A stretch of 64,000 nucleotides of DNA from JAWKHR01 sp041394725 (GTDB lineage Bacteria > Acidobacteriota > Vicinamibacteria > Vicinamibacterales > SCN-69-37): contig JAWKHR010000030.1 of assembly GCA_041394725.1 (NCBI GenBank), forward strand, positions 1-64,000. Direction: 5' to 3'. Of this stretch, positions 49,766-63,787 are shown piece after piece. The position numbers and the translations under genes are program-made. Position 1 is the stretch's first letter, and each line of letters starts with the position of its first letter. Below the pieces are notes generated by a model. That model saw only the letters and a list, made by a program, of their open reading frames with translations. It had not been told where the DNA came from and made no database searches.

Positions 49766-51759
49766 CCGACCGACCACGGACCGGACCGGCGCCCTCGCGC
49801 GTCGCCATCGAGAACGTCCGCCCGCGCATCGAGTGCGGGCGCTTCCCGATCAAACGCACCGTCGGCGAGCCCGTCGTCGTCACCGCCGAGGTGCACGCCG
49901 ACGGCCACGACCTGCTCCGCGCCGACCTGCGCTACCGCCGGGCCGGCGCCCCGGAGTGGTCGTCGGTGCCGATGACGCCGCGCGGCAACGACGTCTGGGA
50001 GGGCGTGTTCGAGGTCTCGATGCTCGCGCCCTGCGAGTACACCGTGGTCGCCTGGCCGGACCGGTTCCGGACGTGGCAGCGCGACCTCGGTCGGCGCGCC
50101 GACGCGGACCAGGTCACCGACGTGGACCTGGCGATCGGCGCCGCGCTCGTCGAGGCCGCGGCCGGGCGCGCGACGGGCGCCGACCAGGTGCTCCTGGCGA
50201 CCGAGGCCGACGCGCTGCGGACCGGGCCCCTGGCGGCGCGCGTGAGCCGCGCGCGGCTGCCCGGGCTGACCGCGATCATGGACCGGTATCCGGACGACCG
50301 GGGCGCGGCACGGCACGAGCCGCCGCTCGGGGTGGACGTCGATCGCGAGCGCGCGCGGTTCTCGGCGTGGTACGAACTCTTCCCGCGATCGGCCGGGCCG
50401 GACGGACGGCACGGCACGCTCGCCGACGTGGCCGCCCGGCTCGACGGCATCGCCGCGATGGGCTTCGACATCGTGTACCTGCCGCCGATTCACCCGATCG
50501 GCCGCGTGAAGCGCAAGGGCCGCAACAACCAGCCGGAGGCCGGGCCCGAGGACGTCGGCAGCCCGTGGGCGATCGGCGCGCGTGAGGGCGGGCACGACGC
50601 GATTCACCCGGATCTCGGGACGCTCGACGACTTCCGCGCGCTGGTCGCCCGCGCGCGCGCCCTCGACCTGGAGATCGCGCTGGATCTCGCGCTGCAGTGC
50701 GCGCCCGATCACCCGTGGGTGCGCGAGCACCCGGCCTGGTTCCGGTCGCGCCCGGACGGCACGATCCAGTACGCCGAGAACCCGCCGAAGAAGTACGAGG
50801 ACATCTACCCCCTCGACTTCGAGACCGACGACTGGCGCGCGCTCTGGGACGCGATCCTCGCGGTCGTCGAGTTCTGGGTGGACCAGGGCGTCCGCGTGTT
50901 CCGCGTGGACAACCCGCACACGAAGCCGTATGCGTTCTGGGAGTGGCTGATCGCGCGGGTCCGGCAGCGAACGCCCGAGGTCTTTTTCCTGGCCGAGGCG
51001 TTCACGCGTCCGAAGGTCATGCGGCGGCTCGCCCGGCTGGGGTTCAGCCAGTCCTACACCTACTTCACGTGGCGCAACACGCGGCACGAGCTGACCGAGT
51101 ACCTCACGGAGCTGACCACGACGGATCTGGCCGACTCGTTCCGGCCGAACTTCTGGCCGAACACGCCGGACATCCTGCCCGAGCCGCTGCAGGTGGGGGG
51201 CCGCGCGGCGTTCGCGCTGCGCGTCCTGCTGGCCTCGACGCTCGGCGCGAGCTACGGGATCTACGGCCCGGCGTTCGAGCAGCTGGAGGCCCGCGCGCTG
51301 CGACCCGGCGGCGAGGAGTACCTGGACTCGGAGAAGTACGAGATTCGCGACTGGCCGGACGACCATCCGGAGAGCCTGCGCGAGCTGATCACGCGCGTGA
51401 ACCGGATCCGCCGCGCGCACCCGGCGCTGCAGTCGACCGGGGGCCTGCGGTTCATCCCGGTGGACAACGAACAGCTGATCGCGTTCGCGAAGCACGACGC
51501 GGACGGCCGGGACACGCTGATCGTGGTCGTCAACCTCGATCCGCACCACGCGCAGTCGGGCTGGCTCGACCTCCCGCTCGACGCGCTCGGGCTCGCCGAC
51601 CGCGAGTCGTTCCAGGTGCACGACCTGCTGGGCGACGCGCGCTACTTCTGGAGCGGCGCGCGCAACTACGTGGCGCTCGACCCCGGCGCGCAGCCGGGAC
51701 ACATCCTGGCCGTCCGCCGGCGGGTGCGGACCGAACGCGACTTCGACTACTACCTCTGA
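49762..51759 (+). CDS. glgE: Alpha-1,4-glucan:maltose-1-phosphate maltosyltransferase
   Basis: A 665-residue GH13_3 enzyme that elongates alpha-glucan with maltose from maltose-1-phosphate. Catalytic Asp383 (RVDNPHTKP) and Glu412 (LAEAFTRPK) sit at a constant offset of 11 from the Streptomyces enzyme's D394/E423. The phosphate-pocket strand PPIHPIGRVKRKGRNN and the N-terminal GlgE domain (PRIECGRFPIKRTVGE) are intact, and the C-terminus FDYYL is typical. It overlaps treY by 4 bp and is followed 6 bp later by the treS-pep2 fusion, which supplies its substrate. Confidence 0.97.
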   Translation: MTDRPRTGPAPSRVAIENVRPRIECGRFPIKRTVGEPVVVTAEVHADGHDLLRADLRYRRAGAPEWSSVPMTPRGNDVWEGVFEVSMLAPCEYTVVAWPDRFRTWQRDLGRRADADQVTDVDLAIGAALVEAAAGRATGADQVLLATEADALRTGPLAARVSRARLPGLTAIMDRYPDDRGAARHEPPLGVDVDRERARFSAWYELFPRSAGPDGRHGTLADVAARLDGIAAMGFDIVYLPPIHPIGRVKRKGRNNQPEAGPEDVGSPWAIGAREGGHDAIHPDLGTLDDFRALVARARALDLEIALDLALQCAPDHPWVREHPAWFRSRPDGTIQYAENPPKKYEDIYPLDFETDDWRALWDAILAVVEFWVDQGVRVFRVDNPHTKPYAFWEWLIARVRQRTPEVFFLAEAFTRPKVMRRLARLGFSQSYTYFTWRNTRHELTEYLTELTTTDLADSFRPNFWPNTPDILPEPLQVGGRAAFALRVLLASTLGASYGIYGPAFEQLEARALRPGGEEYLDSEKYEIRDWPDDHPESLRELITRVNRIRRAHPALQSTGGLRFIPVDNEQLIAFAKHDADGRDTLIVVVNLDPHHAQSGWLDLPLDALGLADRESFQVHDLLGDARYFWSGARNYVALDPGAQPGHILAVRRRVRTERDFDYYL

Positions 51760-51764
51760 GGCCC

Positions 51765-54700
51765 ATGCGCAGACCGACTCCGACCGTCATCACCCCCGAC
51801 GCCGATCCGTTCTGGTTCAAGGACGCGATCATCTACCAGGTGCACGTCCGGGCGTTCCAGGACGCCAACGGCGACGGCATCGGCGACTTCCCCGGGCTGA
51901 CGAGCCGGCTGGACTACCTGCGTGAACTCGGCATCACGGCCATCTGGCTGCTGCCCTTCTACCCGTCGCCGCTGCGCGACGACGGCTACGACATCTCGGA
52001 CTACAACGGCGTGCACCCGTCGTACGGCACGCTCGCCGACTTCCGGCACTTCCTGCGGGAGGCCCACGCGCGGGGCCTGCGCGTGATCACCGAGCTGGTC
52101 GTCAACCACACGTCGGATCAGCACCCCTGGTTCCAGCGCGCGCGCCGGGCCGCCCGGGGCAGCGCGTGGCGGGACTTCTACGTCTGGAGCGACTCGACGG
52201 ACCGGTACCGCGACGCGCGGATCATCTTCAAGGACTTCGAGACGTCGAACTGGACGTGGGACCCGGTCGCCGGCGCCTACTTCTGGCACCGGTTCTACTC
52301 GCACCAGCCCGACCTCAACTACGACAACCCGGAGGTCCGCCGTGCCGTCACGCGCGCGATGGACCACTGGTTCCAGATGGGCGTGGACGGCCTGCGGCTC
52401 GACGCGGTGCCGTACCTCCACGAGGCCGAGGGCACGAGCTGCGAGAACCTCGAAGCGACGCACGAGGAGCTGCGGCGGCTGCGCCGGCACGTGGACGAGC
52501 GCCACGAGGCGCGGATGCTGCTGGCCGAGGCGAACCAGTGGCCCGAGGATGCGGTCGCCTACTTCGGCCGGGGCGACGAGTGCCACATGGCGTTCCACTT
52601 CCCGCTCATGCCGCGCATGTTCATGGCGGTGCGGATGGAGGATCGCTACCCGATCATCGACATCCTCAACCAGACCCCCGCGATTCCGGAGTCGTGCCAG
52701 TGGGCGCTGTTCCTGCGCAACCACGACGAGCTGACGCTCGAGATGGTCACCGACGAGGAGCGCGACTACATGTACCGGGTCTACGCGGCCGACCCGCAGG
52801 CCCGCATCAACCTCGGCATCCGCCGGCGGCTGGCGCCGCTGCTCGGCAACGACCGGCGCCGGATCGAGCTGCTGAACGGCCTCCTCTTCTCGCTGCCCGG
52901 CACGCCGATCGTCTACTACGGCGACGAGCTGGGCATGGGCGACAACATCTACCTCGGCGACCGCAACGGCGTGCGGACGCCGATGCAGTGGAGCCCGGAC
53001 CGTAACGCCGGCTTCTCGCGCGCGAACCCGCAGAAGCTGTACGCGCCCGTCATCATCGACCCCGACTTCAACTACGAGACCGTCAACGTCGAGACCCAGC
53101 ACGACAACCAGCACTCGCTGCTCTGGTGGATGCAGCGGCTGATCGCGCTCCGCAAGCGCTACCGCGCGTTCGGGCGGGGCACGCTGACGTTCCTGCACCC
53201 GGAGAACCGCACGGTGCTGGCCTTCGTCCGCGCCTGGGAGGACGAGCGCGTGCTGGTCGTCGCCAACCTCTCACGGCACGCCCAGGCCGTGGAGCTCGAC
53301 CTCGGCGCGTACGACGGGCTCCGGCCGATCGAGGCGTTCGGCCGGCATCCGTTCCCCGCGATCACGACGGCGCCGTACCCGCTGACGCTGGCCCCGCACG
53401 GGTTCTACTGGCTCTCGCTCGAGGCGGCGCGGGGTCCCGTGGAGGTGCGCCCCGAGGCGGCGACCGAGGGGCCGCGGCGGCTGTCGATCGCGCCGCGGTT
53501 CGAGGCGCTGCTCACGGGTCGCGGGCGGACGGCCTTCGAGGCCGTGCTGCCGGACTTCGTCGCGACCCGCCGGTGGTTCGGCGCCAAGGCACGCGGCCCG
53601 GCCGAGATCACCATCCTCGACGCGTTCCCGCTCCGGGCCGGCGACCAGGAGTACCGGATCCTCACGATCGAGATCGAATACGCCGACGGCGATCCGGACA
53701 CCTACGTGCTGACGCTCGGGCTGCGGACGGGCGAGGCGGCCGACGAGCTGCTCGCGCGCGAGCCGCACCGGGTGATCGCGCGGCTCGGCGGGCGCGACGA
53801 GAGCGCGGTGGTCTACTCGGCGCTCTCCGACCCGGGGTTCGGGGCGGCGCTGCTCGAGACGATCGCCAGGCGGAAGCACCTGAAGGGACGGACGGCCGAG
53901 ATCGTCGGTCGCCCGACCACGCTCCTGCGCGCGGCGCTGACCGGGGCGCCCGCGCTCGACGCCCGGCCCGTCGGCGCCGAGCAGAGCAACTCGTCGCTCG
54001 TCTACGGACGCAGCCTGGTCCTGAAGCTGTTCCGCCGGATCGAGGCCGGCCCGCATCCGGAGGTCGAGATCGGCACGTTCCTCACCGAGCGCGCCGGGTT
54101 CGTCCACACGGCGCCGGTCTGCGGCACGCTGGAGATCGTGCCGCGCCGCGGCACCGGCTCGGTGCTCGCCGTCGTCCTCGGCTTCGTCCCGAACGAGGGC
54201 GACGCCTGGCGCCTCACGCTCGACAGCGTCTCGCGCGCGGCCGAGCGGTTCCTCGCCCGGGGCGCGGCCGAGGCGCCCGCCGGCCCCGCGCACCCGCTCG
54301 AGGCCATGCTCGATGCCGGCGCGCCGGCGGCGCCCGGCCCGCTCGGCCCGTACGAGGCGTCGGCGTCGCTGCTCGGCCAGCGCGTGGCGGAACTCCACCT
54401 GGCCCTCATCTCGCGCCCCGAGGAGCCCGACTTCGCACCCGAGCCCTTCAACCCGACCTACCGGCGCGCGCTGTACCAGTCGATGCGCAACCTGGTCGAG
54501 GAGGTGTTCGACACGCTCCGGCGCCGGCTGCGCGACCTGCCGGAGGCCTCGCGGGCGCCGGCGCGGGCGCTGCTCGATCGGCGGGCGGAGATTCTCGGCC
54601 GCATGCGGCGGATCGCCGACCGCAAGATCGCGGCGCTGCGCACCCGCCACCACGGCGACCTGCACCTCGGCCAGATCCTCTGGACCGGCCGCGACTTCAC

Positions 54701-55144
54701 GATCATCGACTTCGAGGGCGAACCGTCGCGCGCGCTCTCGACGCGCCGGCTCAAGCGGTCGCCGCTGCGCGACGTGGCCGGCATGCTGCGATCGTTCCAC
54801 TACGCCGCGCACCACGGCCTGGCCGACCTGGTCGTGCGCGGCGTCGCCCGCCGGGAGGATGCCGACCGGCTGGCCGGCTGGGCCGACGACTGGTCGATCG
54901 CCGCGGGCCGCGTCTTCCTCGCCGCCTACCTCGCGAAGGTGGACGCGGCGGGCTTCATGCCGCGCGACGCGGACGAACTGCGCATCCTGCTCGAGGGCTT
55001 CCTGCTCGAGAAGGCGGTCTACGAGCTCGGCTATGAACTGAACAACCGCCCCGACTGGGTCTCGCTGCCGCTGCGCGGCCTGACCCGGCTCCTCGGCCCG
55101 ACCGCGGACGAGGACGACGAGGACGAGGGCGACGACAGGAGGAC

Positions 55145-55148
<4 letters not shown>
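51765..55148 (+). CDS. treS: Trehalose synthase/maltokinase fusion
   Basis: A 1,127-residue natural fusion. Residues 1 to about 555 are TreS (GH13_16), which interconverts trehalose and maltose: Asp213 in GLRLDAVPYL, Glu255 in LLAEANQWP, FLRNHDELTLEM. Residues about 570-1127 are Pep2-type maltokinase, which makes maltose-1-phosphate from maltose and ATP: an N-terminal lobe with FVATRRWFGAKAR, then the catalytic loop HGDLHLGQILW and metal site IIDFEGEP (about 960-985). In actinobacteria these are often separate proteins in one complex; the fusion is common elsewhere. It lies 6 bp after glgE and overlaps glgB by 4 bp. Confidence 0.96.
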
Positions 55149-59279
<4,131 letters not shown>

Positions 59280-59283
<4 letters not shown>

Positions 59284-61157
59284 CCGCCTGGACGCCGCGG
59301 CTCGGCGCGCGGGTGACCGCCGCGGGTACGCGCTTCCGCGTCTGGGCGCCCGATCGCCGCCGCGTGACGGTCGTGCTCGAGCCGCCCGCGCCGCCGTCGG
59401 AGATCCCGCTCACCCGCGAGGCCGACGGGTGCTGGACCGTGACGGTGCCAGGCGTCGCGGCCGGTGCGCGGTATCGCTACCGGCTCGACGACGAGGGACC
59501 GTGGCCGGACCCGGCGTCGCGCTTCCAGCCCGACGGCGTGCACGGGGCGTCCGAGGTGATCGAGACGACGTTCGCGTGGACGGATCAGGGCTGGCTCGGC
59601 CTGCCGATCGACGGCCAGGCGCTCTACGAGCTGCACGTCGGCGCCTTCACCCCCGACGGCACGTTCCGATCGGCGATGGCGATGCTGCCGCAGGTGCGCG
59701 ACCTCGGCGTCACCGCGGTCGAGCTGATGCCGGTCGCCGACTTCGCCGGCGCCCGCAACTGGGGCTACGACGGCGTCGCGCTCTTCGCGCCGTCGCGCGC
59801 CTACGGTCGCCCGGAGGACCTGCGGGCGCTCGTCGATCGCGCGCACGCGCTCGGCCTGGGCGTGATCCTCGACGTCGTCTACAACCACTTCGGCCCGGAC
59901 GGGGCGTATCAGCGGCAGTTCAGCGAGACGTGGTTCGATCCGTCCCGCCGCACGCCCTGGGGCGAGGCCATCAACTTCAGCGGTCCCGGATCGGACGCCG
60001 TGCGCGCCGCGTTCGTGGAGAACGCGCAGATGTGGATCCACGAGTACCACGTGGACGGCCTTCGCCTCGACGCCACGCACGCGTATGCCGACGACGGGGA
60101 CCGGCCGTTCCTCGCGGATCTCTCGGCGGCGTGCCGGCGCCACCCGCGGGCGAGCCGGCCGGCGCGCCTCTTCGCGGAGGATCACCGCAACCTGGCGACC
60201 CTCGCGGTGCCCGCGCCGCGGGGCGGCTGGGGCCTCGACGGGATCTGGGCCGACGACCTGCACCACGAACTGCGGCGCGCCACGGCCGGCGACACGGACG
60301 GCTACTACGCGGACTACACGGGATCCACGGCCGACATCGCCACGACACTGCGGCGCGGCTGGTTCTACACGGGCCAGGCATCGGCGCACCTCGGCGGGCC
60401 GCGAGGGACCGACCCCGAGCCGCTCGCCTACCCCGCGTTCATCGTCTGCCTGCAGAACCACGACCAGGTCGGCAACCGCGCGCTCGGCGACCGGCTGAAC
60501 CAGTCGATCGACCCGGCCGTGTTCCGCGCGCTCACGGCGCTGCTGCTCACGGCGCCGGAGACGCCGCTGCTCTTCATGGGGCAGGAATGGTCGGCCGGCA
60601 CGCCGTTCCTCTTCTTCACCGACCACGAGCCGGGACTCGGCCGGATGGTGACCGACGGGCGGCGCGACGAGTTCCGCCGCTTCCACGCCTTCGCCGACGC
60701 GGCCGCGCGCCGGGGCATTCCCGATCCGCAGGCCGAGGACACCTTCCTCCGGAGCCGCCTCGACTGGTCCGAGCGCGACCGCGAACCGCACGCCTCCCAG
60801 CTGCGGCTCACGCGCGCGCTGCTCCACCTGCGCCACACGGACCCGCGCATCGCGTCGCCGCACCGCGACGCCTTCGGCGCGGCCGCCATCGGCGACGACG
60901 GCCTCGCGCTGTGGCACGAGGACGCGGCGGGCCGCAGCCTGATCACCATCGTGCGGCTGCGCGGCGAAGGCGCCCTGGCGACGCCGGACGCGATCCGCCC
61001 GGCGCGGGACTGGCGCATCGTCCTCTCGACCGAAGACGCGGACTTCGCCCCCGACGCGCGGACGATCACGCTCAACGGAAATGCCGCGCGGCCGGCCGGA
61101 TGGTTCACACGGCCAGGAGCAATAATCATTGAGGGATTGACGATCGGTGATTGGTGA
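59280..61157 (+). CDS. treZ: Malto-oligosyltrehalose trehalohydrolase
   Basis: A 625-residue GH13_10 enzyme that releases trehalose from TreY's product. An N-terminal CBM48-like domain (FRVWAPDRRRVTVVLEP) is followed by the barrel with Asp264 (GLRLDATHAY), Glu300 (LFAEDHRN) and QNHDQVGNRALGDR. Last gene of the glucan operon. The final nine residues (IEGLTIGDW) and the stop codon lie inside the left arm of a long inverted repeat, so the native end has probably been replaced. The kinase gene on the other strand ends with nearly the same nine residues. Confidence 0.95.
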
Positions 61158-61205
61158 TTGATTTGGCGAATGGCGATTTGGGATTGATGATTGTTCAGGG
61201 CATTG
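61128..61205. repeat. Left arm of a 78-bp inverted repeat
   Basis: Identical to the reverse complement of 61411-61488 at 74 of 78 positions; all four differences are transitions. The arm begins inside treZ and contains its stop codon. It is AT-richer than its surroundings. Confidence 0.9.
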
Positions 61206-61303
61206 GTGATTGGTGATTGGTGATTGGCGATTGGTGATTGGCGATTGGTGATTGATGACTGGTGACTGGTGACTGGTGATCGACGATTGCCGATTGCCGA
61301 TTG
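61206..61303. repeat. Tandem heptamer array, 14 units
   Basis: Fourteen 7-bp units, mostly GTGATTG with GCGATTG, GTGACTG and CCGATTG variants. The array starts at the base after the left inverted-repeat arm and decays gradually to the right. Confidence 0.85.
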
Positions 61304-61362
61304 GCGAATACGGAGCACCCGTCGGTCGCCAATCCTCAATCAAGCATTCGGCCGCTAATCAC

Positions 61363-61410
61363 CAATCACACAATCACACAATCACACAATCACACAATCA
61401 CACAATCACA
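61363..61410. repeat. Tandem octamer array, six perfect CAATCACA units
   Basis: Six identical 8-bp units that end exactly where the right arm begins. The reverse complement (TGTGATTG) is the left heptamer plus one base, so the arrays are mirror relatives with different periods. Perfect identity suggests recent slippage. Confidence 0.9.
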
Positions 61411-61488
61411 CAATGCTCTGAACAATCGTCAATCCCAAATCACCATTCGCCAAATCAATCACCAATCACCGATCATCAATCCCTCAAT
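61411..61488. repeat. Right arm of the 78-bp inverted repeat
   Basis: Mirror copy of 61128-61205 with four transitions. It encodes, on the minus strand, the last nine residues (IEGLMIGDW) and the stop of the kinase gene; the stop codons of the two genes occupy mirror-identical positions. Confidence 0.9.
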
Positions 61489-63693
61489 TTCCCGCGTCCA
61501 CCTCGGGTCCGCGGCGAGACCGCGCACGAGAGGCACGGACGCCGTGCCCCAGGCGCCTGGGGCCCGCTGCGCGATGGCGGCCTCGAGGTCGGGCATCGCC
61601 TCGTCGATCCGTCCGGTCATGAGCGGCGTCCAGGCGGCCATGCCGGGCTGGCCGCGGCGGCGGAGTTCGTCGACCGCCTGTCGGGATTCCGCGTCGCGGC
61701 CGGCGAGGGCGTAGGCCGCGGCGGTCACCGCCAGGGCCATGGGCGCGCGGCCGGAGAGATCCACCGCGCGTTCGAGCCACGGCAGCGCCGCGTCGACGTC
61801 GCCACGCAGGAGCGCGGCCATGCCCTTGAGCTGCGCGGCCGGCGAGTAGTCGGGCGCGACGAGCCGGGCCTGGTCCGCCGCCGCGTCCACCTCGGCAGCG
61901 TGGCCGCCGAACGCCAGCCCGAAGCCGGCGAGCATCTGCGCCAGCGCCGAGAACGGCTCGGCGAGTCGGGCCTCGCGCGCAATCGCGGCGGCCTCGTCCG
62001 CGCGGCCCTGGAAGCCGTACAGCTGCGACAGCCAGCCCCGCGTCACGCCGTCGCCGGGACGCAGCGCGATCGCCCGACGCAGGTGGCGTTCGGCCGCGGC
62101 GAGGTCCCACCCGAAGTACAGCTCGTAGGCGCCGCGGGCCGCGTGCGCCTCGGCCAGCCGATCGTCCAGCTCCAGCGCCCGCCGGGATGCGGGATCCGCG
62201 TGGCGGCGCACCTCGTCGGGCGGGACGTAGCCCCAGACGCCGAGCATGCTGTACGCGTCGGCGAGGCCGGCGTGCGCGGCCGCGAATCCCGGGTCCGCCT
62301 GAACGGCCTTCTGGAAGAACGGCAGCGCCTGCGCCATCGACCGGCCGCGCTGCAGCCACAGGTGCCGGCCGCGCAGGTAGTCGTGGTACGCCTCGAGATT
62401 CGACGTCGGCGGCGTGGCGCCGGGGCGCCGGTCCCCGCCGGTCAGCGTGGCCTCGAGCTTCGTGGCAATGGCCGTCGCGATCTCGTCCTGCACCGCGAAG
62501 ACGTCCGCCATGTCGCGGTCGTAGCGCTCCGACCAGACGTGCGTGTCGGTCGCGACGTCGACGAGCTGCACGCTGACCCGCAGGCGGTCCCCCGCCCGGC
62601 GGACGCTCCCCTCCACGACCTTCGCCACGTGGAGCCGCCCGGCGATCACCGACATCGGCACCGCCTGGCCCTTGAACGCGAACGACGAGCTGCGCGAGGC
62701 CACCTGCAGGTCCGCCACGCGCGCGAGCGCGCCCATGATGTCCTCGGTGATCCCGTCGCTGAAGTACTCGCTGCCGGGATCGCCCGTGAGGTTCGCGAAC
62801 GGCAGCACCGCGATCGACCGCGTCCCGGCGGCGGTCACCGCGGCGGGCACCGGCGACTGGCCCGACTCGATCGCGGCGATGAGGTCGGCGCCCGTCCGGA
62901 ACCGCTCCTCGGGCGCCGCGCGCAGCAGCGTCGCGACGATGCCCGCGAGCGAGGCCGGAACGCCGGCCTGGAGGGCCGTGACGGGGGGCGGCGTCGTGGT
63001 CAGGCGGCGCAGGATGACGGCCTGCGGCGTGGACCCGGTGAACGGCGCCTGCCCGGTCAGCAGCTCGAAGAGCACGCAGCCGAGCGAGTACAGATCGCTG
63101 CGGCCGTCCACGGGCTGGCCCGTCGCCTGTTCCGGCGACATGTAGGCTGGCGTGCCGATCACCATGCCGACGGCCGTCTCGGGCCCCGTGTCGGCCGACG
63201 CCGCCGAAATCGCCTTCGCCACGCCGAAGTCGGCGACCAGCGCGAGGCCGTCGTGCAGCAGGATGTTCTCCGGCTTGATGTCGCGGTGCACCGTGCCGTG
63301 GCGGTGCGCGTAGTCGAGGGCCGACGCCACGTTGACGGCAATGGCCGCCGCCTCGTCGGGCTCGAGGCGCGTCGCCGCCTGGAGCCTCGCGCGCAGCGAC
63401 TCGCCCTCGACGACCGGCATGACGTAGAAGAGCCGGCCGTCCGCCTCGCCCGAGTCGAAGACCGGCACGATGTGCGGGTGCGTGAGCCCCGCCGCCAGGC
63501 GGATCTCGCGCGCGAAGCGGTCCGTGCGGATCGCCGAGGAGACGTCGGACCGGATCAGCTTCACCGCGACGTCCCGCTCGTGGCGCAGGTCGCGCGCGCG
63601 GTAGACCGTGGCCATGCCGCCCCGGCCGAGCTCGTCGATCAGGCGATAGCGCCCCGAGAGGGCGCGGTTCAGGCGGCGCAGATCGTCCGTCAT
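61459..63693 (-). CDS. Serine/threonine protein kinase with TolB-like and TPR regions
   Basis: A 744-residue cytoplasmic Hanks-type kinase. G-loop GRGGMATV (23-30), Lys45 (VAVKLI), catalytic Asp138 and Asn143 in HRDIKPENIL, and Asp155 in DFGVAKA are all present, so it should be active. After the kinase (1 to about 280) comes a FlgO/TolB-like domain (about 310-450: SIAVLPFANLTGDPGSEYFS, VEGSVRRAGDRLRVSVQLVD), then TPR units to the end. No transmembrane helix is seen. The ATG at 63693 follows a -10-like TACGAT. The last nine residues come from the inverted repeat. Confidence 0.94.
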   Translation of the reverse strand: MTDDLRRLNRALSGRYRLIDELGRGGMATVYRARDLRHERDVAVKLIRSDVSSAIRTDRFAREIRLAAGLTHPHIVPVFDSGEADGRLFYVMPVVEGESLRARLQAATRLEPDEAAAIAVNVASALDYAHRHGTVHRDIKPENILLHDGLALVADFGVAKAISAASADTGPETAVGMVIGTPAYMSPEQATGQPVDGRSDLYSLGCVLFELLTGQAPFTGSTPQAVILRRLTTTPPPVTALQAGVPASLAGIVATLLRAAPEERFRTGADLIAAIESGQSPVPAAVTAAGTRSIAVLPFANLTGDPGSEYFSDGITEDIMGALARVADLQVASRSSSFAFKGQAVPMSVIAGRLHVAKVVEGSVRRAGDRLRVSVQLVDVATDTHVWSERYDRDMADVFAVQDEIATAIATKLEATLTGGDRRPGATPPTSNLEAYHDYLRGRHLWLQRGRSMAQALPFFQKAVQADPGFAAAHAGLADAYSMLGVWGYVPPDEVRRHADPASRRALELDDRLAEAHAARGAYELYFGWDLAAAERHLRRAIALRPGDGVTRGWLSQLYGFQGRADEAAAIAREARLAEPFSALAQMLAGFGLAFGGHAAEVDAAADQARLVAPDYSPAAQLKGMAALLRGDVDAALPWLERAVDLSGRAPMALAVTAAAYALAGRDAESRQAVDELRRRGQPGMAAWTPLMTGRIDEAMPDLEAAIAQRAPGAWGTASVPLVRGLAADPRWTREIEGLMIGDW

Positions 63694-63705
63694 GGCGCGG
63701 TCCAC

Positions 63706-63711
63706 ATCGTA
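63706..63711 (-). promoter_or_regulatory. -10-like TACGAT before the kinase gene
   Basis: TACGAT on the minus strand, 12 bases before ATG 63693; the leader would be only a few bases. The same hexamer precedes the FKBP gene. Confidence 0.35.
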
Positions 63712-63769
63712 TCCCGGCGGGCCCGGCGCCCCGGCCCGGCGCGGGGCTGGCCGGCGGCCGCCGGATGTG

Positions 63770-63775
63770 TATACT
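63770..63775 (+). promoter_or_regulatory. Strong -10 TATACT before the BKACE gene
   Basis: TATACT (five of six against TATAAT), with TG directly before it, 12 bases before ATG 63788. The transcript would have almost no leader. It is the AT-richest patch between the divergent kinase and BKACE genes. Confidence 0.45.
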
Positions 63776-63787
63776 GGCGCCCCTGCG

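Larger units (their letters stand above)
61158..61458. other. 301-bp intergenic repeat cassette between treZ and the kinase gene
   Basis: No gene here. From left to right: the rest of the left arm, 14 heptamers, a 59-bp spacer (61304-61362), six perfect octamers, and most of the right arm. It sits between convergent genes, so the arms could fold into a very long hairpin in either transcript. Confidence 0.8.

Noticed and set aside
61363..61410. Short regular repeats that might be read as a CRISPR array
   Set aside because: The units are 8 bp, directly abutting, with no spacers, no leader and no cas genes nearby.
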